A DNA stretch of 64,000 bases from [Clostridium] symbiosum (GCA_036419695.1 CP143946.1:1730001-1794000); one strand, 5' to 3'. Numbered from the stretch's first letter, positions 18,471 through 27,574 are shown. Notes: generated from the letters alone by a model not told the origin. Program-made: numbers and translations.

Positions 18471-20300
18471 ATGAAGAAAATGAAGAAGCTCGCCGCTCTT
18501 TTCTGTGCATCCTGTATGGTTGTCACAGCGCTTGCAGGCTGCGGCAAAAAGGAAACTTCACAGACGGCGGAAACAGGCAGCGCCGTAACGGAGAAGGCTG
18601 CGGAGGGCTCAGGAGACCTGATTGCCCTTATCACAATGGATTCTATCGACCAGCACTGGGTAACCCTGAATGAGGGAGCTCAGAAGGAAGCAAAGGCACT
18701 GGGCGTAACCGTTCAGTTCATGGCTCCGAATACAAAAGACGACGCACAGCAGATCGAGTGTGTAAACAACGCGGTATCAGCCGGTGCGAAAGCAATTATC
18801 GTAGCGGCCAACGGCCCGGACGCCATCTCTTCCGCACTGAAAGAAGCGGCATCGGCAGGCGTAAAAATTGTCTATGTTGATTCACCGGCCAACGTAGAGG
18901 CGGAAGCAACCTTCTCAACCGACAACAAGGCGGCAGGAAAGACGGCCGGCGACGAGATGTTAAAGGCTCTTAAGGCAGCAGGCGTAACAACCGGTTCCAT
19001 CGGCGTTATCAATGTAAATGCGGCAACCGATTCCTGTGTGATGCGTGAAGAGGGATTCCGCTCCGCATTTGAAGGAACAGATTATACAATTCTTGAAACA
19101 CAGTACGGCGAGGGCGATGCAGCCAAATCCCAGAGTATCGCAGAGAACTACATCACTCAGGGCGTAGTCGGCATCTTCGGCTGTAACGAAGGTTCCACAA
19201 CAGGCGCGGGCAATGCCATCAAAGCTTCCGGCAAAGACGGAATCATCGGCGTTGGTTTTGACAAATCGGATGCAATCCTCGGCTTAATCGACGACGGATA
19301 CTTACTCTGTACAATGGCTCAGAATCCCGATGTAATGGGTTCAGAGGGCGTAAAGGCAGCAGTAGCGGCAATCGGCGGTGAGAGCCTGGGCGGAAAAGTG
19401 ACGGATACAGGCGTTTCCGTATTAACAGCAGGTGCAGCGGCAGGCGCGGCGGCAGCAGCTCCGGCAAAAGCCAGCAAAGAATGGAAAATTGCCCTTATTA
19501 CCATGGACTCTATCGACCAGCACTGGGTAACATTAAATGAAGGCGCACAGAAAAAGGCAGCAGAACTGGGCGTGTCCGTAACATTTATGTCCCCGAACAC
19601 AAAAGACGATGCACAGCAGATCGAGTGTGTCAATAATGCAGTGGCAGGCGGCTACAATGCAATCATGGTAGCGGCAAACGGCCCGGACGCCATCTCTTCC
19701 GCACTGAAAGAAGCGGCATCGGCAGGCGTAAAAATTGTCTATGTTGACTCACCGGCCAACGTAGAGGCAGAAGCAACCTTCTCAACCGACAACAAAGCGG
19801 CAGGAAAGACAGCCGGGGAAGAAATGTTAAAAACCCTCAAAGATGCAGGCGTAACAACCGGTTCCATCGGCGTTATCAACGTAAACGCGGCAACCGATTC
19901 CTGTGTGATGCGTGAAGAGGGATTCCGCTCCGCATTTGAGGGAACAGACTATACAATTCTCGAAACACAGTACGGCGAGGGCGATGCAGCCAAATCCCAG
20001 AGTATCGCAGAGAACTACATCACTCAGGGCGTAGTCGGCATCTTCGGCTGTAACGAAGGTTCCACAACAGGCGCAGGAAACGCAATTAAGGCAGCAGGCA
20101 AAGATGGCATTATCGGCGTAGGTTTCGATAAATCGGATGCAATCCTCGGCTTAATCGACGACGGATACTTACTCTGCACAATGGCTCAGAATCCAGACGT
20201 AATGGGTTCCATGGGTGTTGAGGCATGCGTACAGGCTCTGGAAGGCAATTCCCTTGGCGGAGTTGTAAAAGATACAGGCGTTTCCGTACTTAAAAAATAA
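18471..20300 (+). CDS. tandem-duplicated sugar-binding lipoprotein (two fused periplasmic-binding domains)
   Basis: The protein has 609 residues, about twice the family norm. A lipoprotein signal (VVTALAGC) is followed by domain 1 (about 50-318), an Ala-rich linker (AGAAAGAAAAAPAKAS) and domain 2 (about 339-607). Each domain is a complete type-1 periplasmic-binding fold of the ribose/xylose class, opening with ALITMDSIDQHWVTLNEGAQK and containing IVAANGPDAISSALKEAA. The two are nearly identical and align without gaps over 803 bp at an offset of 867 bp. It is the binding component of the importer encoded just upstream. A single permease may therefore be served by a tethered pair of receptors. 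Identity at the DNA level points to recent duplication or ongoing gene conversion. Confidence 0.93.
   Translation: MKKMKKLAALFCASCMVVTALAGCGKKETSQTAETGSAVTEKAAEGSGDLIALITMDSIDQHWVTLNEGAQKEAKALGVTVQFMAPNTKDDAQQIECVNNAVSAGAKAIIVAANGPDAISSALKEAASAGVKIVYVDSPANVEAEATFSTDNKAAGKTAGDEMLKALKAAGVTTGSIGVINVNAATDSCVMREEGFRSAFEGTDYTILETQYGEGDAAKSQSIAENYITQGVVGIFGCNEGSTTGAGNAIKASGKDGIIGVGFDKSDAILGLIDDGYLLCTMAQNPDVMGSEGVKAAVAAIGGESLGGKVTDTGVSVLTAGAAAGAAAAAPAKASKEWKIALITMDSIDQHWVTLNEGAQKKAAELGVSVTFMSPNTKDDAQQIECVNNAVAGGYNAIMVAANGPDAISSALKEAASAGVKIVYVDSPANVEAEATFSTDNKAAGKTAGEEMLKTLKDAGVTTGSIGVINVNAATDSCVMREEGFRSAFEGTDYTILETQYGEGDAAKSQSIAENYITQGVVGIFGCNEGSTTGAGNAIKAAGKDGIIGVGFDKSDAILGLIDDGYLLCTMAQNPDVMGSMGVEACVQALEGNSLGGVVKDTGVSVLKK
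18621..20290 (+). repeat. in-frame tandem duplication inside the binding-protein gene
   Basis: Copy 1 (18621-19423) and copy 2 (19488-20290) are 803 bp each, offset by exactly 289 codons, with long stretches of complete identity (for example around 18828-18900 and 19695-19767) and scattered third-position changes elsewhere. The 64-bp linker between them is unrelated. Confidence 0.9.
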
Positions 20301-20365
20301 TGATATAACCGTTTTATAACTGTCATTTCCCGGATTCCCCCTAAGGGGACGGAGAGTGGACAGGC

Positions 20366-20397
20366 AAAAACGCCGAACCGGAGGCTCGGCGTTTTTG
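20366..20397 (+). terminator. terminator of the sugar ABC importer operon
   Basis: AAAAACGCCGAACCGG pairs with GCTCGGCGTTTTT and ends in a T-run. It separates the importer from the downstream catabolic and regulatory genes. Confidence 0.88.
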
Positions 20398-20426
20398 TTG
20401 AATTGTAATAACAGCCATGATATGAT
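20398..20426 (+). promoter_or_regulatory. promoter of the isomerase-epimerase-kinase-regulator operon
   Basis: TTGAAT (20398-20403) and TATGAT (20421-20426) are 17 bp apart. The ribosome site AAGGAGG and ATG follow. Confidence 0.65.
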
Positions 20427-20453
20427 GAAAAGAGAGATTAAGGAGGTTTTTGT

Positions 20454-21140
20454 ATGAAACGAAGCGAGATCAATGCGGCCTTAAAAGAGATGGAAGCGAT
20501 GGTGAAGGAGTACCGTTTTGCGGTTCCCCCCTTCTGTAATTTCACACCGGAGGAATGGCGGGAGAAGGGGCATGACTACGACGAGATCCGCGACAATATG
20601 CTGGGCTGGGACATCACGGATTACGGCCTTGGAAATTTTGATAAGACTGGATTTTCCCTGATTACAATCAGAAACGGCAATCTGAAGATGCGCGATAAAT
20701 ACACAAAATCTTATGCGGAAAAGCTTCTGTATATCAAGGATGGACAGTACTCCCCGATGCATTTCCACTGGTCCAAGATGGAGGACATTATTAACCGCGG
20801 AGGCGGCAATGTCCTGATCCGTGTTTACAACTCCACCCCGGAAGAGGATTTAGATAAGGTAAATGACGTCCATGTCCATATCGACGGCAGGGAGATTGTC
20901 GTACCGGCGGGAACCCAGGTGCGCCTGACGCCGGGGGAGAGTATCACGATCTATCCTTATATGTATCATGATTTTGAGGTGGAAAAAGGAACCGGCGCCG
21001 TGCTTCTGGGCGAGGTGAGCCAGTGCAACGACGACAATACCGATAACCGCTTTTACGAGAAGATGGGACGTTTCCCGAAGATTGAGGAGGATGAGGCTCC
21101 ATACCGCCTGCTCTGCAACGAGTATCCGGCGGCAGAGTGA
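20454..21140 (+). CDS. D-lyxose isomerase family protein (cupin sugar isomerase)
   Basis: The protein has 228 residues, the usual length of D-lyxose ketol-isomerases (EC 5.3.1.15). The cupin metal site is visible: H103, H105, E110 (PMHFHWSKME) and H172 (YPYMYHDF). Family members interconvert D-lyxose and D-xylulose and also D-mannose and D-fructose with a divalent metal such as Mn2+. The neighbouring PfkB kinase is of the fructokinase type, so a mannose to fructose to fructose-6-phosphate route is as plausible as lyxose use. A strong AAGGAGG precedes the ATG. It is the first gene of the operon. Confidence 0.88.
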   Translation: MKRSEINAALKEMEAMVKEYRFAVPPFCNFTPEEWREKGHDYDEIRDNMLGWDITDYGLGNFDKTGFSLITIRNGNLKMRDKYTKSYAEKLLYIKDGQYSPMHFHWSKMEDIINRGGGNVLIRVYNSTPEEDLDKVNDVHVHIDGREIVVPAGTQVRLTPGESITIYPYMYHDFEVEKGTGAVLLGEVSQCNDDNTDNRFYEKMGRFPKIEEDEAPYRLLCNEYPAAE

Positions 21141-22201
21141 TGGACGGGGGAAAAGAAGAGCTCCTTCGTTACTGCGGCAGCATGGAGCAGGCAGCCGGCG
21201 TGAGGCGGGTGACCTATGAGGACGGACGGGCTTCCGGACTCAGGTGCGCCCTGGTCCAAAACGGAGCCCTGGAATTTCCGCTGATGCTTGATAAATGCCT
21301 GGATCCCGCCTGGATCCGCTACCGTGGAATCAACTTAAGCTTCCTTAGCAAACCGGGCCTGCAGGGGAGGAATTCCTACGACACGGCCGGGGAGGAGGCG
21401 GTGCGCTCCATCATGGGCGGGGCCATGTTCACCTGCGGCCTCGACCATGTCCACGGGTGCAGGATGATAGACGGAACGGAATATCCGACCCATGGCAGAA
21501 TGAGGACGACACCGGCCGAAAAGGTCGGGATGGATGCCTTTTTCGACGGGGACAGGTACACGGTGCGCGTGACGGGAGAGATGCGTCAGGCAAGGATATT
21601 CGGCGAGAACATGGTACTTCGCAGAACGGTGGAGACGGTGTACGGTTCTAAGGAGATCCTGTTTCGAGATGAAATAGAAAACCAGGGTTTTAAACCGGAA
21701 CCCCTTTGTTTCCTATACCACTGCAACGCCGGATATCCCCTTCTGGCGCCGGGCAGCCGTCTGATTCTACCGGAAGCTTCCTGCGTTCCACGGGATGAAG
21801 CGGCGGCACGGGGGATGGCGGACCGGCTTACGATAGGCCGGGCCGTGGACGGGGAGCCAGAGCAGGTGTTCCAGCATACGCTGGCGTCGGATCAGGATGG
21901 AAATACCTTCGGGGCGTTTGTAAACGACGGTCTGGAACTGGCGCTCTGCATCAGGTGGAATGTGAAGCAGATTCCGTATATGACCCAGTGGAAGAGCAGC
22001 GCTTCGGGAGACTATGCGATGGCCATGGAACCGACGAACTGCGGCTTTGACGGAAGGGCCGGACAGACAGGGATGCTGGCGCCTTTTGAGAAACACTGTA
22101 ATGAGATCCGCTTCTGCATCGCCGACGGGCGTGGCCAGATAGCGGAGCTGGAAGAAGAATGCAGGGCTTTGATGGATAATGAGAAAAGGCAGACGGGGTG
22201 A
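21140..22201 (+). CDS. aldose 1-epimerase-like protein (DUF4432)
   Basis: The protein has 353 residues and belongs to the DUF4432 branch of the galactose-mutarotase fold. Family-type segments include FSGLDHVHG-like GGAMFTCGLDHVHG, PTHGRM and the late LAPFEKHCNEIRF. The ATG at 21140 overlaps the isomerase stop (TGATG); an in-frame GTG at 21137 is also possible. It probably interconverts anomers of the imported sugar, matching the neighbouring isomerase and kinase, though members of this family are poorly characterised. Confidence 0.8.
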   Translation: MDGGKEELLRYCGSMEQAAGVRRVTYEDGRASGLRCALVQNGALEFPLMLDKCLDPAWIRYRGINLSFLSKPGLQGRNSYDTAGEEAVRSIMGGAMFTCGLDHVHGCRMIDGTEYPTHGRMRTTPAEKVGMDAFFDGDRYTVRVTGEMRQARIFGENMVLRRTVETVYGSKEILFRDEIENQGFKPEPLCFLYHCNAGYPLLAPGSRLILPEASCVPRDEAAARGMADRLTIGRAVDGEPEQVFQHTLASDQDGNTFGAFVNDGLELALCIRWNVKQIPYMTQWKSSASGDYAMAMEPTNCGFDGRAGQTGMLAPFEKHCNEIRFCIADGRGQIAELEEECRALMDNEKRQTG

Positions 22202-22206
22202 GAATC

Positions 22207-23157
22207 ATGTATGATGTAACGGCAATTGGAGAATTATTAATCGATTTTGCGGCGCTTTCAACGGATGGGGCGGGATACCCGACGATGAAGGCCAACCCGG
22301 GCGGGGCGCCGGGGAATTTTCTGGCGGCGCTGAGCGCCTACGGGGCAAAAACCGCATTTCTGGGAAAGGTCGGTGATGATGCCTTCGGAACACTTCTTCG
22401 GAAGACCATGGCCGATGCGGGAATCGAGACAAGGGGCATTGTGACGGACGGTACGGTATTTACCACCCTTGCCTTTGTCACCTTCAGCCCGGATGGGGAC
22501 CGTTCCTTCAGCTTTGCCAGAAAGCCGGGAGCCGATACCAGGCTTCTCTTTGAAGAACTTAATCTGGCGCTGATTGACGAGGCAAAGGTCTTCCATTTCG
22601 GAACTTTGAGCCTGACGGACGAGCCGGTCCGCACGACGACGCAGAAGGCGGTGGCCTATGCAAAGGAAAAGGGAAAGCTTATCACCTTTGATCCAAACCT
22701 GCGTCCTCCGCTGTGGAGTTCCATGGAAGAAGCGAGAGAGCAGATCCTGTGGGGGCTTTCGAATGCGGACGTCGTCAAGATCAGCGATGAGGAAGTGGAA
22801 TTCCTGTGGGGGATTACCGATGAGAAGGAAGCGGCGGCCAAACTGCTGGATGAATATGGGGTTAAGCTTGCGATGATAACGCTGGGACCGAAGGGAGCTT
22901 ATCTGGCGAATAAGAACGGCGGAGCATCGGCGGTATGCCCGGCCGTAAAACCGATCGACACGACGGGAGCGGGAGATATCTTCGGCGGCAGCGCCGTTTC
23001 GCGTCTCTTAAAGATGGGGAAGGAACCAGACTGTCTTGAAGTAGAGGAACTGGCGGCAATCGCGGGATTTGCATCGGCCGCGGCCAGTCTTTCCACCCAG
23101 AAGACGGGCGGGATTCCGAGCATCCCGGCGGAGGCGGAAGTTCTCGCTGTTTTATAA
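22207..23157 (+). CDS. PfkB-family carbohydrate kinase (fructokinase type)
   Basis: The protein has 316 residues from ATG 22207; a longer start is GTG 22198, which overlaps the epimerase stop. PfkB signatures are present: the N-terminal GGAPGNFLAALSAYGAKTAFLG motif and the C-terminal DTTGAGDIFGG motif with the catalytic Asp. FDPNLRPPLW is typical of fructokinases. It phosphorylates a ketohexose or related sugar with ATP. Its position after the isomerase and epimerase suggests it commits the imported sugar to glycolysis as a 6-phosphate. Confidence 0.9.
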   Translation: MYDVTAIGELLIDFAALSTDGAGYPTMKANPGGAPGNFLAALSAYGAKTAFLGKVGDDAFGTLLRKTMADAGIETRGIVTDGTVFTTLAFVTFSPDGDRSFSFARKPGADTRLLFEELNLALIDEAKVFHFGTLSLTDEPVRTTTQKAVAYAKEKGKLITFDPNLRPPLWSSMEEAREQILWGLSNADVVKISDEEVEFLWGITDEKEAAAKLLDEYGVKLAMITLGPKGAYLANKNGGASAVCPAVKPIDTTGAGDIFGGSAVSRLLKMGKEPDCLEVEELAAIAGFASAAASLSTQKTGGIPSIPAEAEVLAVL

Positions 23158-23179
23158 TTGATATGGGGGAGGGCGCAGT

Positions 23180-24769
23180 ATGATAAGAGTGATTATAGCG
23201 GATGATGAAAAGCTGATCTGCCGCCTTGTGCAGGCCCTGGCCGACTGGGATGCGCTGGGAATGGAAGTGGCGGGAACTGCCGAAAACGGATTGGAGGCCC
23301 TGGAGCTGGTGGAATCTCTGGAGCCGGATATCCTGATCACGGATATCAGAATGCCCGGGTGCGACGGCCTGGAGCTGATCAGGCGTGCAAAGGAGCTCAG
23401 GCCGCAGCTGGAAGTCGTGATTATCAGCGGATATGCCCATTTTGAGTATGCGCAGAGCGCGATCCAGTACGGTGTCGGCAACTATCTTTTGAAACCGATT
23501 AAAAAGGATGAGCTGATGGAAACCCTGCGGAAGATGGGAGAACGGTGTGAGGCGCGTTTTCAGAGGGAGGAGGGGGCGGCAAAACATCATCAGAACAGCC
23601 AGAAGGATTTGAGGCGCCTCCGGAGCAGCCTGGTGAAGGATCTGCTCTCGCCGAACCCGCCTCATCTGACGGAAGAAACGCTGCGCGATACCTACCATTT
23701 TCAGACGCAGGGCAATACCTATCAGGTTTTCATGCTGAAAATCGACTGTGATGTCAGGAAAATGGGAGGTTCCCCATACGAGATACTGCAGGAAAAGGCG
23801 CGCGAGATATTTGAAAACGGCCTCTCCGGCATCTGTCCGGAATACCATCTGTATTTCCAGGATTATACGGGATATGGGATATTGAATTATGATTTGGAAA
23901 AAAGAGCGGAAGTCAGACGGAGCCTGAGGGAGTGCCTGAACCTTCTGGATGCGAAGAAAAATCTGTATGGGGAAGTGGAATTTTCCCTTTCCCTGGGTAC
24001 TGCGGTGGACGACTGCGGCAGACTGGCAGATTCTTTGGAGGATGCGGGAGGCGCATTAATGGAGCGTCTTGTGGAAGGTCCCGGCCGCCTTTTAGAGGGA
24101 ATTCCGGACGGCTCGGGAATTGAAAAGCAGAATCTTCTGGATAAGTATGTGAAGGCAACGGAGCATGCAATTGAGGTCTTCAGTGTGGAGGAGGCCTCGT
24201 CCGCCTGTAAAACATTATGGCAGTCCGCCATAGAAACCCATAAAATCTGCGGCCGGGAGCTCTTTGAACTGGTGCTCTCAGCCGGACACCTCTTTGTGGC
24301 GCGCTGCGCCGTCAGTAATGTGGAGGGAATCAAACAGGATTTTGAATACCGGTGCCGCCAGTGCTGCAGGGGAGAGGAACTGTTTAAACAGCTGGAAGAG
24401 ATACAGCAAGTACTGATTACAGAAACAGGGGAGCTTCGGAAAAGCGAGGCGGGACGGCCCGTCAGGATTGCCAAGCAGTACGTGATGCAGCATTTTCATG
24501 AGCCGATCACGCTGGAGGATGTCTGTGAGGCGGCCGGGTTCAGCGTCAGCTATTTCAGCGTCCTGTTTAAAAAGGAAACAGGGGAGGGTTTTGCCAAATA
24601 CCTGACCAGGGTCAGGATGGACGAGGCGAAGCGGCTTCTGCGGGAGACAAATATGCCGGTGGCGGAGATTTGTGAGAGGGTCGGATACAGTGACAGGAAA
24701 CATTTTACCCATACCTTCCACAAGGTTGCAGGGCTGAATCCCGCGGAATACAGGAAACTGTACGGCTGA
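23180..24769 (+). CDS. response regulator with AraC-type DNA-binding domain (YesN type)
   Basis: The protein has 529 residues. The receiver domain covers about 1-120 with acidic pocket D8/D9, phospho-acceptor D55 (ILITDIRMPG) and K105 (LLKPIKKDEL). A long middle region (about 130-410) has no named fold. The C-terminal 100 residues are a double helix-turn-helix AraC domain (EPITLEDVCEAAGFSVSYFSVLFKKETGEGF ... GYSDRKHFTHTF). It pairs with the histidine kinase encoded after it. By analogy with YesN-type regulators next to sugar ABC genes, it likely controls the 15.8-kb importer promoter, which has a weak -35. Confidence 0.92.
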   Translation: MIRVIIADDEKLICRLVQALADWDALGMEVAGTAENGLEALELVESLEPDILITDIRMPGCDGLELIRRAKELRPQLEVVIISGYAHFEYAQSAIQYGVGNYLLKPIKKDELMETLRKMGERCEARFQREEGAAKHHQNSQKDLRRLRSSLVKDLLSPNPPHLTEETLRDTYHFQTQGNTYQVFMLKIDCDVRKMGGSPYEILQEKAREIFENGLSGICPEYHLYFQDYTGYGILNYDLEKRAEVRRSLRECLNLLDAKKNLYGEVEFSLSLGTAVDDCGRLADSLEDAGGALMERLVEGPGRLLEGIPDGSGIEKQNLLDKYVKATEHAIEVFSVEEASSACKTLWQSAIETHKICGRELFELVLSAGHLFVARCAVSNVEGIKQDFEYRCRQCCRGEELFKQLEEIQQVLITETGELRKSEAGRPVRIAKQYVMQHFHEPITLEDVCEAAGFSVSYFSVLFKKETGEGFAKYLTRVRMDEAKRLLRETNMPVAEICERVGYSDRKHFTHTFHKVAGLNPAEYRKLYG

Positions 24770-24833
24770 GTGACTGAAATGAAGATATGATAAACGGATT
24801 CTTTGGTGACAGGAAGGGAAGGAGAATACTTTA

Positions 24834-25883
24834 ATGGATAGAAAGAAGACAAAATTTCTGTCGTACAGAGTATCGGCGCTGGCCGTATCGGGAGCGCTGC
24901 TGATCCTCTTTCTGCTGATCATGTGTCTGAAAATGATTATTTTTGAGGAGGCGCCTTTGTGGCCGTTCTTTCTGGCGCTGGCCGTGTTCTTCTGTCTGAT
25001 TGGCGCGTCTTTTTACTATGTGGTCAAACCGTATCTGAGGTTTGAGAAGACGATGCGTCTTTTTACGGATGGGTATACGACGATGGAGATAGGCGATTTG
25101 TACGATGTCGCGCCTACACCGGCCGGATACCGCCTGCTGGAGCGCATGACGGATATGATGGATTCATCGGAGCTTTTAAAGCTGAATAAGAGACAGGCCC
25201 AGTACCTGGCTCTGCAAAACCAGATTAATCCCCATTTCCTTTACAATACGCTGGAGAGCATCCGGAGTGAGGCGCTCATCGCCGGGCTGGACAGTGTGGC
25301 GGAGATGACGGAAGCGCTCGCCACATTTTTCCGCTATACCATCAGCAAGGTGGAAAACCTGGTGTCCGTGGAGGAGGAGCTTCAGAACTGTGAGACGTAT
25401 TTCAGGATCCAGCAGTATCGGTTCGGCACGCGCCTGAGCCTGTCGGTGGAGTGCGATCCCGACGATCGGGAGGAGATTTACTGCTGCCGTCTGCCGAAGC
25501 TCACGATGCAGCCGATTCTGGAAAACAGTATTATCCATGGGACGGAGTGCAAAATCGGGAGCGGCCATCTGACCATTCATCTGGAACGCAGCGGAAAACG
25601 TCTGCTGATCCGGATTTCCGACGATGGGGTCGGGATGGACGAGGCGTCCCTGGCCAGGATGAACGAGCGTCTTGAGAAGAGCGGCCGGGCATTTGCGTTA
25701 CAGAATACGGAGACCAAGGGAGGAATTGCCCTTGTCAATGTAAATAACAGGATCCATCTGCTGTTTGGCGAGGAATACGGACTCCACGTATTTTCTATGC
25801 CCGGGGTGGGGACGGATGTGGAGATATCACTTCCTGCCATCACGAGTGACAGGGAAATCAAGAACAAAGAGGCATTGAAATAA
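24834..25883 (+). CDS. YesM/LytS-type histidine kinase with minimal external part
   Basis: The protein has 349 residues. Two membrane helices (about 13-35 and 44-64) are joined by only about eight residues, so no extracellular sensor domain exists. A HAMP-like stretch follows, then the His_kinase block QNQINPHFLYNTLESIRS with phospho-acceptor H134, and a GHKL ATPase with ILENSIIHG (N box), DDGVGMD (G1) and GGIALVNV (G2). Family members usually have a large external Cache-type domain; its absence suggests the signal comes from another protein, perhaps the neighbouring pseudo-ATPase or the sugar permease. Its stop codon overlaps the next start (TAATG). Confidence 0.92.
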   Translation: MDRKKTKFLSYRVSALAVSGALLILFLLIMCLKMIIFEEAPLWPFFLALAVFFCLIGASFYYVVKPYLRFEKTMRLFTDGYTTMEIGDLYDVAPTPAGYRLLERMTDMMDSSELLKLNKRQAQYLALQNQINPHFLYNTLESIRSEALIAGLDSVAEMTEALATFFRYTISKVENLVSVEEELQNCETYFRIQQYRFGTRLSLSVECDPDDREEIYCCRLPKLTMQPILENSIIHGTECKIGSGHLTIHLERSGKRLLIRISDDGVGMDEASLARMNERLEKSGRAFALQNTETKGGIALVNVNNRIHLLFGEEYGLHVFSMPGVGTDVEISLPAITSDREIKNKEALK

Positions 25884-27379
25884 TGAGGGAAGAAACATTG
25901 AGAATGGAGCGGGTGACATACCGGGAAAACGGCGTGACCCAGTTGGAAAATTTCAGCATGTCGATCCGGGCGGGTGAGATTCTTGGACTCATGCCCGTGA
26001 ACCGCCATGGGATTTCTGCGCTCATCAAGCTTCTCAGGCATAATCTTCCGCTTCACTACGGATATGTTTATTATCACGAAAAACTGGTAAACCACTGGCG
26101 CTTTTCCGACTCGGGGACAAACCGGTTAAGCGTGATTCAGAACAAGAGCTGTCTGGCCGAGGGACTCACGGTGGCAGATAACATTTTTGTGCTGCGTCCA
26201 GGCTTTAGAAAACGCCTGATGCAGCCGAAGATTTTGAAACAGCAGCTTCAGCCGTTCCTGGAAGATATTGATATCGATATTGACGCAGATGCCTATATTG
26301 AGGAGCTGTCCCCATTTAAGCGTTTTGTGGTGGAGCTTCTAAAAGCAGTTGTGGCGGGGAATTATCTTGTGGTCCTGGACGATATCAGCTCCTTTATCAG
26401 TGACGTGGAGCTTCAGAAGCTCCACCGGATTATCCGTCACTACGCGGATCAGGGGATGTCGTTTCTCTACGTCGCTCCTCATTATGAGGAAGTAAAGCAG
26501 ATCTGCGACCGCACGGCCGTGATGCAGAACGGCCAGATTATTAAGTATTTCATGTTCTCGGAGCATATTCCGGATACGTATATGTACCGTTGGACGAAAG
26601 GGTTTGACAGGCGCGTCAGCGAACAGATTTCAAAAAAAACGGTTCATTCCGATACCGAGGAGCCGGCCTTTCGGGCGGAAAATCTCTGTTATGGCGAGGT
26701 AAAGGCCTTAAGTTTTGCCGTGGCGCCGGGGGAATGCCTGGTATTACAGGATCTGGACAACCGGATTCTGCCGGATCTCCTGGCCGTGCTGTCCGGGGAA
26801 AAAAGGGCGGAACGGGGAGAATTGTGGATTGGCAATGAGAAGTTTAAACAGAAACCGGATCGCCGGATCGCCGTGATACAGGAGGTCCCGGTGCAGACGA
26901 TGCTGTTTCCCAACTTGAGTTACCTGGATAATCTCTGCTTTACCCTGGATCACCGGTTTCACGACGTCTGGCTCAGAAATAAGATCAAGAAGAGCCTGAG
27001 GCAGGAATATGCCGGGCTGCTGGGGGAGGAGGTCTTTGACCTGAGGGTCGAGGAATTGTCCCACAAGCAGAAATACGATTTGATATATATGAGAATCCTG
27101 GTCCAGAACCCGAAGGTGGTTTTCTGCGTCCAGCCGTTTAAGAGAGCGGAGGTCGCCATCCGAATCCACGTCTGGGAACTTCTCGAACGTTTCCTGGATA
27201 AGGGGATCGGCGTGGTAATACTGGCGGTCAACCTGGCCGATTCACTGGCTCTCGCCGACCGCCTGATTCGGGTGGGGCGCGGCCGGATGATGGAGGAGTA
27301 CGGCAGGGAAGACTTCGGAAACCTGCCGGTAGACGCGCCATGGCTGTATCTCTATCAGGACAGGGAGAAACAGGAATGA
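25883..27379 (+). CDS. RbsA-like double ABC domain protein lacking ATPase motifs (pseudo-ATPase)
   Basis: The protein has 498 residues and aligns over its whole length with the RbsA-type ATPase at 15801 but has lost the catalytic residues. Walker A GENGAGKSTL becomes PVNRHGISAL, with the invariant lysine replaced by I44 and the Thr by A46. The signature becomes ELSPFKRF. Walker B MDEPTSALT becomes LDDISSFIS. The H-loop YISHRLEEL becomes YVAPHYEEV. The second domain is equally degenerate (VLQDLDNRILPDLL; VEELSHKQKYD; VFCVQPFKRAEVAI). The open reading frame is intact, which argues against simple decay. Translational coupling to the kinase suggests a regulatory partner that may dock on the RbsC-like permease and report transport to the kinase. 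That role is inference. Confidence 0.88.
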   Translation: MREETLRMERVTYRENGVTQLENFSMSIRAGEILGLMPVNRHGISALIKLLRHNLPLHYGYVYYHEKLVNHWRFSDSGTNRLSVIQNKSCLAEGLTVADNIFVLRPGFRKRLMQPKILKQQLQPFLEDIDIDIDADAYIEELSPFKRFVVELLKAVVAGNYLVVLDDISSFISDVELQKLHRIIRHYADQGMSFLYVAPHYEEVKQICDRTAVMQNGQIIKYFMFSEHIPDTYMYRWTKGFDRRVSEQISKKTVHSDTEEPAFRAENLCYGEVKALSFAVAPGECLVLQDLDNRILPDLLAVLSGEKRAERGELWIGNEKFKQKPDRRIAVIQEVPVQTMLFPNLSYLDNLCFTLDHRFHDVWLRNKIKKSLRQEYAGLLGEEVFDLRVEELSHKQKYDLIYMRILVQNPKVVFCVQPFKRAEVAIRIHVWELLERFLDKGIGVVILAVNLADSLALADRLIRVGRGRMMEEYGREDFGNLPVDAPWLYLYQDREKQE

Positions 27380-27484
27380 GAACAGGGTGTTCTTTTACAG
27401 GTATCTTTTGGATACTATGAAACCCCGCGGTAACTGTCTTACTTTTGGGTACCTATCCCACTTTAAAGTGCGTTCTTTGCAAAT

Positions 27485-27529
27485 GAAGCCGGCTGCTTTA
27501 TTATGGAATCATAAGAAGCGGCCGCTTTT
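27485..27529 (+). terminator. terminator of the isomerase-to-pseudo-ATPase operon
   Basis: GAAGCCGGCTGCTT pairs with AAGCGGCCGCTTTT around a loop, with one mismatch, and ends in T-rich sequence. A copy of the small hairpin repeat follows at once. The rest of 27380-27637 holds no gene. Confidence 0.7.
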
Positions 27530-27530
27530 A

Positions 27531-27574
27531 TTGAGTGGCAATGAAAAGTCCGCGAAGCGTTCTTTTCGTTGTTT
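27531..27574 (+). repeat. small terminator-associated hairpin repeat, copy 2
   Basis: It reads TTGAGTGGCAATGAAAAGT, then CCGCGAAGCGTT, then CTTTTCGTTGTTT, differing from the copy at 11019 at two positions. As there, it directly follows a GC-rich stem ending in CTTTT. Confidence 0.8.

Noticed and set aside
20317..20360. CCCGGATTCCCC near the end of the binding-protein operon as a fifth cloverleaf copy
   Set aside because: Only about 12 bases match a motif of H1; without terminal repeats or neighbouring blocks this can be chance.
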